From positions 581,066-645,065 of the forward strand of contig NZ_VYXP01000002.1 of the NCBI RefSeq assembly GCF_008725655.1: DNA of 64,000 bases, written 5' to 3'. Made by a program: the position numbers and the translations under genes. Source of the stretch: Marinihelvus fidelis. Its GTDB lineage: Bacteria > Pseudomonadota > Gammaproteobacteria > Xanthomonadales > SZUA-36. Below, in pieces: positions 58,393-64,000 of this stretch (position 1 is the stretch's first letter; the number at the start of each line of letters is the position of its first letter). The notes beneath the pieces are model-generated. The model worked only from the letters and a program-made list of their open reading frames with translations. It searched no databases and was not told where the DNA came from.

Positions 58393-58412
58393 GGTTAACT
58401 TATATGTTAACC
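58393..58412. promoter_or_regulatory. Operator palindrome of the toxin-antitoxin operon
   Basis: GGTTAAC and GTTAACC around a 6-base centre, eight bases before the toxin start. A -10-like TATAAG on the minus strand (58404-58399) lies within it, so binding of the antitoxin complex would block the promoter. Confidence 0.7.
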
Positions 58413-58473
58413 CAGACGCTTGCGGAAATTAACCCACGTCGATGTAGGGCTTTTCAGTTTAAAGAGCAGACAG

Positions 58474-59199
58474 CTACTGCTTGGCGAGCAGTCGCTCGAT
58501 AGCGGCGCGAATGCCGACCATGTCGTTGGCGCACATCATGTGACCTTTGGGGCCGCCAAGGGCGATGGGCTCTTCGTGGTATTCCATGCCGGGGTGGACG
58601 TACTGGATGACGCCGGACTTATCCAGCAGGAACGTGACCGAAGTCGCCGGGCGGTCGGGGCCGGTGAGCCACCAGTCGGCCAGGGTGCCGTTGCGCCAGT
58701 CCCAGTCGATGGCGATGGGAAAATCCAGCCCGCGGGCGGCGACGGCACGTTCGACGCGTTCGATATTGAGTGCGGCGTCGCGGTCGGCCTTGGGGTGGTA
58801 GACACCGACGACGGTCAGGCCCCTTGGCGAATACTCGTCGTTAATCGCGAGCAAAGCGGGTGTGCTGCTGGCGCAGAACGGGCAGGTCTCGGTCCACCAG
58901 CGGACCAGCACGACCTGGCCGCGCAGGTCCTCGAGCGTCAGCGGCTCCGAGTTCAGCCAGCCGTCGAATTCGAATGACGGCGCGGGAACGCCGATGCGGT
59001 CGTCACCGGCCGAGCGGTCCATCGACCCCAGGCTGGCGAGCAGCCGTTCTACCTGCGCGTCGGCGTCGGCTTCCGAATCGCCTTCCTCGATCATCAACTC
59101 GCGGTAATGCGCCCATGACCTGACCGTTTCGATGTCGTCAGCCCAGACCTGGCCGGCAACAGCCAGGAACGTGAGAAGTAAAGCGATTATTCGGATCAT
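58474..59199 (-). CDS. Exported TlpA/AhpC-like thioredoxin-family protein
   Basis: 241 residues, signal peptide 1-20. The C-terminal thioredoxin-like domain (about 75-241) has VRWWTETCPFCASSTPALL, a CPFC active site, and the cis-proline region ATSVTFLLDKSGVIQYVHPG. The N-terminal 50 residues are an acidic stretch (EEGDSEADADAQVERLLASL). Probably a periplasmic thiol reductase. Last gene in the run from pepSY. Confidence 0.88.
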   Translation of the reverse strand: MIRIIALLLTFLAVAGQVWADDIETVRSWAHYRELMIEEGDSEADADAQVERLLASLGSMDRSAGDDRIGVPAPSFEFDGWLNSEPLTLEDLRGQVVLVRWWTETCPFCASSTPALLAINDEYSPRGLTVVGVYHPKADRDAALNIERVERAVAARGLDFPIAIDWDWRNGTLADWWLTGPDRPATSVTFLLDKSGVIQYVHPGMEYHEEPIALGGPKGHMMCANDMVGIRAAIERLLAKQ

Positions 59200-59210
59200 G
59201 GGTCGGTTCC

Positions 59211-60665
59211 TCAGTCTTCGGTCTCGTCATCCTCAACCGGGGGTGCTTCGATACTTTCCGGATTCTCGTCGGCCAACTCCAGCAGGTGCAGGTGAGCCGC
59301 CTCGGGGTCGGTTTCCAATGCACGGGCGGTCAGGCGCTCATCCAGCTGTTTCGAGTGCTTGGCGCCCAGGTCGCTGAGCAGCCTGGCCTGGGCGACCAGG
59401 TTGCCGGGGCCCTCGGAGAGCTGGCGGATGGCCTTGCCGTAAAGGTCCTGGGCCTGGTCGAGGCGCTGGCCGATGCCCTGAAGGTTGTCGACGAAGCCGG
59501 TGAATTTGTCGACCAGGTAGCCGCCGCGTTCGGCAATCTTCTTTGCGTTGGTGTCCTGCTTGTGGATCTGCCAGACCGAGGCCACGGTGCGCGCCGTGGA
59601 CAGGAAGTTGGCCGGTGACAACAGCGACACGTTGCGCTTCAGCGCGTACTCGGCCAGTGACGGGTCGCTCTGCAGCGCGGCGATCAGCGCGCTCTCGATG
59701 GGGATGAACATCAGCACGAAGGGCAGCGAGTTCAGTTCCTCGGCCTGCGGGTAATTCTTGCCGTAAAGGCCGTCGATATGCGTGCGCAGCGACTGCACGT
59801 GGCGGGCCAGGCACTCGGCGCGACCCTCGTCGTCCAGGGCCGACTGGTACTCGGTCCAGGCCGTCAGCGAGACCTTGGAATCGAGCACGATGCTGGTGGC
59901 GCCCGGCAGCTGCAGCACGAAGTCCGGCTGCAGGCGCTGGCCGTCCTTGCCCTTCACCGAGACCTGCGTGTAATAGTCCTGGCCCTTGGTCAGGCCGGCC
60001 AGTTCCAGCAGGCGTTCCAGCTGCTGCTCGCCCCAGTTGCCCTGCGCTTTCACATCCCGGGTCAGCGCGCGGGTCAGGTTCTCGGCGTCTTCGTGCAGGG
60101 TCAGGTTCAGTTTTTCCAGCGATTTGAGCTTCTCGCGCATCTCGGCGTGCAGGCGGATGCCTTCCTTGCTGGTGTCGTCGACCACCTTGCGGAAGTTGCC
60201 CAGGTCCTGGGTCAACGGCTTCAGCAAGGTGCCGAGCTGCTCGTTGCTGAGCTCGGTGAAGCGCTTGGAGCGCTCCTCGAAGACCTTGCCCGCCGTGCGC
60301 TCGAAGGTTTCCTCCAGCCGTTTTTCCGCCGCTTCGAGCTTGGCGATCTGGGCCTCGAAACTGCGCTGCTGCTCCTCGCGCCGGGTCTCGGCGATGGCGG
60401 CCTCGCGGCGTGCGGCTTCCAATGCGATCGTGGTGTCCTTCAGTTCGGCGTCCCGTTCGCTCAACTTCAGGGCCGTCTTTTCCAGTTCGGCATCGCGCGC
60501 GGCGACGGTTTCACGCACTGACTGGAGTTCCGGTTCCATTCTCGATTCGGCATTCCGTGACCCGGCGCGCCAGGCCCAGGCCACGCCCAGCGCAGCCACC
60601 AGCAGGCCGCCGACCAGGCCCAGCATCAGGCTGGCCGCGTGCAGCGTGTCGATCAGTTCACTCAC
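59211..60665 (-). CDS. rmuC: RmuC-family DNA recombination protein
   Basis: 484 residues. One N-terminal membrane helix (about 12-30), a long coiled coil (about 40-145) and the RmuC domain (about 150-420, with LKSLEKLNLTLHEDAENLTRAL and GNWGEQQLERLLELAGL). RmuC limits inversions at short repeats; the nuclease-like fold is predicted. Its start overlaps mazG by 8 bases. Confidence 0.95.
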   Translation of the reverse strand: MSELIDTLHAASLMLGLVGGLLVAALGVAWAWRAGSRNAESRMEPELQSVRETVAARDAELEKTALKLSERDAELKDTTIALEAARREAAIAETRREEQQRSFEAQIAKLEAAEKRLEETFERTAGKVFEERSKRFTELSNEQLGTLLKPLTQDLGNFRKVVDDTSKEGIRLHAEMREKLKSLEKLNLTLHEDAENLTRALTRDVKAQGNWGEQQLERLLELAGLTKGQDYYTQVSVKGKDGQRLQPDFVLQLPGATSIVLDSKVSLTAWTEYQSALDDEGRAECLARHVQSLRTHIDGLYGKNYPQAEELNSLPFVLMFIPIESALIAALQSDPSLAEYALKRNVSLLSPANFLSTARTVASVWQIHKQDTNAKKIAERGGYLVDKFTGFVDNLQGIGQRLDQAQDLYGKAIRQLSEGPGNLVAQARLLSDLGAKHSKQLDERLTARALETDPEAAHLHLLELADENPESIEAPPVEDDETED

Positions 60666-61422
60666 CGCGCTTCACCTGCTCCCACAGGGCTTCCTGCTGG
60701 TCCAGGTCGAGCGCGGCGAAGGCATCGCTGCCGCCGGCGGCGGTTTCCATGGCGCGGAAGCGCGCTTCGAACTTGGCGTTGGCCTGGCGCAGCGCGCGGC
60801 CGGGGTCGACCCTGGCCTTGCGCGCCAGGTTGACGGCGGCGAACAGCAGGTCGCCCATTTCATCTTCGATGCGTTCCGGGTTGCCGCCGTTCAGGGCCTC
60901 GCGCAGCTCGTCGGTTTCCTCGTCGATCTTGTCCAGCACCGGCGCCGCGTCCGGCCAGTCGAAGCCGGCCCGGGCGGCGCGTTTCTGCAGTTTCTTCGCC
61001 CGCAACAACTCCGGCAGGCTGCGTGGTACGTCGTCGACGATGCTGGTCAGGCCCTTGGCGGCGCGCTCATCGGCCTTTACCGCTTCCCAGACCTCGGACT
61101 GGTCATCGGCGGTCTCGACCACGGCGTCGGCGAAGATGTGCGGATGGCGGCGCACCAGCTTGTCACCGATGGACTGCGCCACGTCGGCAAAATTGAACAG
61201 GCCCGCCTCGTCGGCCATCTGCGCGTGGAACACCACCTGCAGCAGCAGGTCGCCCAGCTCGTCGCGGAGCTCGTCCCAGGCCTCGCGCTGCACCGCGTCG
61301 GCCACCTCGTAGGCCTCCTCGATGGTGTACGGCGCGATACTGGCGAAGTCCTGCTCGATGTCCCAGGGGCAGCCGCCGTCCGGGTCGCGCAGGCGACGCA
61401 TGATGTCGATCAGTTCTTCCAT
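60658..61422 (-). CDS. mazG: Nucleoside triphosphate pyrophosphohydrolase MazG
   Basis: 254 residues, two MazG domains. Metal-binding glutamates appear in EEAYEVADAV...DELRDELGDLLLQVVFHA and again in DEETDELREAL with EDEMGDLLFAAVN. It hydrolyses NTPs and dNTPs to monophosphates, and is thought to clear aberrant nucleotides and lower ppGpp under stress. Eight bases separate it from the upstream histidine kinase gene. Confidence 0.96.
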   Translation of the reverse strand: MEELIDIMRRLRDPDGGCPWDIEQDFASIAPYTIEEAYEVADAVQREAWDELRDELGDLLLQVVFHAQMADEAGLFNFADVAQSIGDKLVRRHPHIFADAVVETADDQSEVWEAVKADERAAKGLTSIVDDVPRSLPELLRAKKLQKRAARAGFDWPDAAPVLDKIDEETDELREALNGGNPERIEDEMGDLLFAAVNLARKARVDPGRALRQANAKFEARFRAMETAAGGSDAFAALDLDQQEALWEQVKRGE

Positions 61423-61430
61423 GCTGTTCC

Positions 61431-62801
61431 TCAGTTCGATGGGAAACGGACGCGGACGATGACCTCGTCATCCGCGCCGCTGTCGAATTCAATCTCGCCA
61501 CCATAGGCGTTGACCACCTCGGACACAATCGCCAGCCCCAGGCCCTGGCCCTCGACCCGTTCGTCGGCGCGCGCGCCGCGGGCCAGGTACTGCTCCAGGG
61601 CGACCGGGCCGCCATTGTTGCCCACCTCGATGACCAGGCCGGGGCGCAGGCCGGGCTCGCCCGCGGTGACCGGCAAAGCGTTCAGCCACACCCGCCCGTC
61701 GCCATGTTTGCAGGCGTTCTCCAGCAGGTTGCCGGTCACTTCCAGCAGGTCGCGCTCTTCCCCGTAAAAAACCAGTCCAGGCTCTACTTTGACATCCAGG
61801 CTTCTCAAATCGTGCGAATGCACGCGCCGCAGCGCGCCGGCTACGCGCTCGACCACCGGGGCGACGGCTACAGGCGCGGCCAGCGTGCGGCGCGTGGTGG
61901 CCGCGGCGCGTTGCAGGCGCGTGGCCACCAGGTGCTGCATGTCGTCAATGGCGCCGCGGGTGGTGGCGTCAGCGTGCTCGCCCAGTTGAGCGCGCAACAC
62001 CGCCAGCGGCGTTTTCAGGCTGTGCGCCAGCGAGTCGAGCGCGTTGCGATAACGGGCCTGGTTGGCCTTTTCGGTGTCCAGCAGCCGTTGCAGGTTGCGC
62101 GTCAGCGGCTCGATCTCGCGCGGCCACTCGCCGGACAGGGCCTCCTGCTCGCCGGTTTCCACGCGCGCCACCTCGGCGGCCACGTCGCGCAACGGCCGCA
62201 GGCCCAGCCACAGGAACAGGAACTGCGCGGCCGCCAGTAGCAGGCCGGCCAGGCCCAGCGAGCGCCACAGCCCCTGGCGGAACGCGCGCACCTGCGAGGC
62301 CACCCGCTCCGGGTCCGCCAGCAGGCTGATTGTGAACGGAAAGCGCCGGCCGTCGTCCAGCTCCCAGGCCAGGCCGTAGCGGTAGCGGTAGAACGGCAGG
62401 CCGGCGGCGGGTGTCTCGAAGCGCGATTCACCGGCCGGCACAGTCGGCGCTTCGGGCAGCGATAGCCCCAGCGAGGAACTCGAGCTCCAGTCGCCGGTAT
62501 CGCCGTGAACATGGGCATAGACGCCGGAACCGGGCTGGCCCAGTTGCGGGTCGCCCAGGTCGCCGTCGATCAGGAAGCGGCCGCGGGCGTCGACATCCGC
62601 CGCGCCCAGTACCAGGTAGGTCCAGGTTTCCATCTGCTGGCGCAGGCCGGACTCGGCACTGCGCTGGTAGGCGGCGTCCAGTGCCAGGCCAACCAGGCCC
62701 AGGGAAATCGCCAGCGCCACGGCGCCGTAAAGGCCCAGTCGCAGGCGCAGCGACGGCGCGCGTCGCCGGGCGTCGTTCGCAGCGACGTCAGGCGTCGCCA
62801 T
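61431..62801 (-). CDS. PhoQ-like sensor histidine kinase
   Basis: 456 residues. Membrane helices at about 23-42 and 183-203 flank a periplasmic sensor of about 140 residues; HAMP follows, then the dimerisation box SLAHSLKTPLAVL and a HATPase domain with NLLENACKHG and GQGLGLAI. The sensor layout suits PhoQ-type kinases, but the ligand is not evident. Overlaps the response regulator gene by 14 bases. Confidence 0.92.
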   Translation of the reverse strand: MATPDVAANDARRRAPSLRLRLGLYGAVALAISLGLVGLALDAAYQRSAESGLRQQMETWTYLVLGAADVDARGRFLIDGDLGDPQLGQPGSGVYAHVHGDTGDWSSSSSLGLSLPEAPTVPAGESRFETPAAGLPFYRYRYGLAWELDDGRRFPFTISLLADPERVASQVRAFRQGLWRSLGLAGLLLAAAQFLFLWLGLRPLRDVAAEVARVETGEQEALSGEWPREIEPLTRNLQRLLDTEKANQARYRNALDSLAHSLKTPLAVLRAQLGEHADATTRGAIDDMQHLVATRLQRAAATTRRTLAAPVAVAPVVERVAGALRRVHSHDLRSLDVKVEPGLVFYGEERDLLEVTGNLLENACKHGDGRVWLNALPVTAGEPGLRPGLVIEVGNNGGPVALEQYLARGARADERVEGQGLGLAIVSEVVNAYGGEIEFDSGADDEVIVRVRFPSN

Positions 62802-63477
62802 TCAGCCCTTGCAGGTTCAGCCGGTAGCCGCGCCCGCGCAGCGTCTCGATCGGCTTCAGCTCACCGCCCGGGTCCAGTTTGCGCCGCAGCCGGCCGATAA
62901 AGACCTCGATCACGTTACTGTCGCGGTCGGCGTCCTCCTCGTAGATGTGCTCGGACAGTTCAGACTTGGTGACCACCGAGTCCGGCCGCATGGCCAGGTA
63001 CTCCAGCACCTTGTACTCAAAAGTGGTCAGGTCGACCTCGTTGCCGTCCAGGCGCACGCGCTGGGCGGACAGGTCGATGTCCAGCGGCCCAAAGGCCAGC
63101 GCAGGCGAGGCATGGCCGGCGGCCCGGCGCAACAGCGCGCTGACCCGCGCCTTCAGCTCCTCGGGGTGAAACGGCTTCGTCAGGTAGTCGTCGGCGCCGG
63201 CTTCCAGGCCGTCGACCTTGTCTTTCCAGTCCGAGCGCGCGGTCAGGATCAGGATGGGCACATCGACGCTGGCCTTGCGCAGTGCCGCGATCAGTTCGAG
63301 CCCGGACATGCCCGGCAGGCCCAGGTCGACGATGGCGAGGTCAATGGGGAACTCCTCGCCGTACCACAGGCCCTCGGTGCCGTCGGCGGTGACGTCCACC
63401 GCGTAACCGGCCTCGCGCAGCATGCCGGCCACCGAGTCCTGCAGGCGGATATCGTCTTCAACGATCAGGATGCGCAT
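62788..63477 (-). CDS. OmpR/PhoP-family response regulator
   Basis: 229 residues: receiver (D in LAIVDLGLPGMSGLE, K in YLTKPFHPEEL) and winged-helix DNA-binding domain (LEYLAMRPDSVVTKSELSEHIY, then VEVFIGRLRRKLDPG and IETLRGRGYRL). Proteins of this class bind 11-bp direct repeats such as those at 63735-63753, so positive autoregulation is likely. Three bases separate it from the pepSY gene. Confidence 0.95.
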   Translation of the reverse strand: MRILIVEDDIRLQDSVAGMLREAGYAVDVTADGTEGLWYGEEFPIDLAIVDLGLPGMSGLELIAALRKASVDVPILILTARSDWKDKVDGLEAGADDYLTKPFHPEELKARVSALLRRAAGHASPALAFGPLDIDLSAQRVRLDGNEVDLTTFEYKVLEYLAMRPDSVVTKSELSEHIYEEDADRDSNVIEVFIGRLRRKLDPGGELKPIETLRGRGYRLNLQGLNGDA

Positions 63478-63480
63478 GGT

Positions 63481-63711
63481 TCACGAGTCCTCGGGTACGT
63501 AGACCGTCTTCACCACGCCATTGCGGGTGAGCAGCTTGATCTCGTGCACGCGCCGGCCGTCGCGGTTGATGGTCCGCGCCGACAGCACCTTGGCATCGTG
63601 CTGCCGGGCCGCCTGCCGCGCGGCATCCTCCAGCGAAATCGCCCACGCCGAAGATGCCGCGGCCAGGGCCAGCAGCGCCGTCAACAGCAGCGTGTTCAGT
63701 CGACTCATCAT
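63481..63711 (-). CDS. Small exported PepSY-domain protein
   Basis: 76 residues from the ATG at 63711 (63708 is the alternative). Signal peptide ends ASSAWA (about residue 22). The remaining 53 residues form one PepSY-like unit (SLEDAARQAARQHDAKVLSARTINRDGRRVHEIKLLT). Such proteins often precede a PhoPQ-like pair and may tune the kinase (inference). The predicted transcript begins at or within a base or two of the ATG. Confidence 0.85.
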   Translation of the reverse strand: MMSRLNTLLLTALLALAAASSAWAISLEDAARQAARQHDAKVLSARTINRDGRRVHEIKLLTRNGVVKTVYVPEDS

Positions 63712-63718
63712 GGACGCA

Positions 63719-63753
63719 ATTCTAGCCCATCCACCTGAACCGCATCTGAACCG
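63719..63753 (-). promoter_or_regulatory. Regulator-dependent promoter of the pepSY-phoPQ-like operon
   Basis: CTGAACCG occurs at 63735 and 63746, 11 bases apart (CGGTTCAG on the coding strand). Ten bases downstream on the minus strand is the -10 box TAGAAT (63724-63719). There is no -35 box; this is the layout of PhoB/PhoP class II promoters. Transcription would start near 63712, at the start codon. Confidence 0.7.
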
Positions 63754-63781
63754 GGTGACGTTGGCTTCGACCCGGCCCTGG

Positions 63782-63860
63782 CTGTGGGGGGATGACCTCT
63801 TTTGGGGCTCCGAAGTCCGCTTCGCTGCCAGTCGCCCCAAAAGAGGTCATCCCCCCACAG
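63782..63860. repeat. Long perfect hairpin, REP-like
   Basis: Perfect 27-bp arms (63782-63808 and 63834-63860), starting CTGTGGGGGGATGACCTC and its complement, enclose a small hairpin CGAAG-TCCG-CTTCG. It lies 70 bases upstream of the pepSY start, outside any gene. A second, inverted partial copy is at 63976-64000. Confidence 0.8.
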
Positions 63861-63975
63861 TCAGCGCCTGGAGCGTGTCAGCGGCACCCGGGCAGATTGC
63901 GCGGTTCTTGCCGGATCCTGGGTGGTGGGGCGGAGCATCTGACGACGTCCAGGTAAGGGGTGTGTTGAGTCTTCA

Positions 63976-64000
63976 TGGGGCGACTGGCAGCGCAGCGGAC
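63976..64000. repeat. Partial inverted copy of the hairpin element (cut by window end)
   Basis: These 25 bases match the reverse complement of 63815-63839 at 24 positions. The rest of the element would lie beyond the window. The bases 63861-63975 between the copies hold no recognisable gene. Confidence 0.75.

Overview
The window looks like chromosomal DNA of a GC-rich (roughly 65% by eye) gammaproteobacterium. Supporting this are the gene order map-glnD-dapD-arsC-dapE, E. coli-like ClpB, Uup, RmuC, MazG, PrmC and PurU, a PhoP/PhoQ-type operon and a sigma54/NtrC-type regulator. Two proteins with IPTL-CTERM-like tails, two arylsulfatases and an MddA-like methyltransferase suggest a free-living, perhaps marine or saline relative of the Xanthomonadales/Chromatiales. 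That placement is inference. No rRNA, tRNA, CRISPR, prophage or insertion sequence was recognised.

Layout. 1-1.7 kb: end of a PLP enzyme overlapping an Lrp/AsnC regulator. 1.8-5.8 kb: surface protein with eight DUF11 repeats, six of them on an exact 375-bp spacing, behind a promoter whose spacer is a palindrome. 6-12.1 kb: a tightly overlapping moxR-DUF58-DUF4381-VWA-TPR-batD operon in which the two VWA proteins are fused. 12.3-18 kb: two paralogous arylsulfatases and a membrane winged-helix/TPR regulator, divergent from mddA. 19-21.8 kb: purU and uup, convergent and sharing a CTAG stop. 21.9-26.7 kb: four-gene cluster of alkaline-phosphatase-superfamily protein, cytosolic-type binding protein and the two subunits of a molybdenum hydroxylase. 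26.9-32.6 kb: a 1,894-residue repeat protein with two interleaved repeat types. 32.6-38.5 kb: Tat-exported oxidoreductase, DUF808 protein, glycosyltransferase fused to a CmcI-like domain, two-domain methyltransferase, metallopeptidase. 38.5-41.7 kb: bioY and clpB. 41.8-46.4 kb: histidine kinase, sigma54-type response regulator, lone receiver and a BON protein with a consensus sigma54 promoter. 46.5-52.3 kb: dapE-arsC-dapD-glnD-map. 52.5-57.7 kb: RND efflux pair and prmC. 57.8-58.4 kb: higBA-type toxin-antitoxin pair. 58.5-63.7 kb: pepSY-phoP/phoQ-like-mazG-rmuC-tlpA. The window ends in a long perfect hairpin and part of a second, inverted copy.

The most informative material outside the genes is regulatory: a consensus sigma54 promoter before the BON gene next to an NtrC-type regulator; four GTCA motifs phased at exactly 11 bp between the winged-helix regulator and mddA; an 11-bp-spaced CTGAACCG repeat set ten bases from a -10 box before the pepSY-phoPQ-like operon, predicting an almost leaderless message; and a palindrome filling the promoter spacer of the first repeat protein. 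Candidates for little-described biology are the phosphatase/binding-protein/molybdenum-hydroxylase cluster, the fused BatA-BatB protein whose second metal site is degenerate, and the two mosaic surface proteins.
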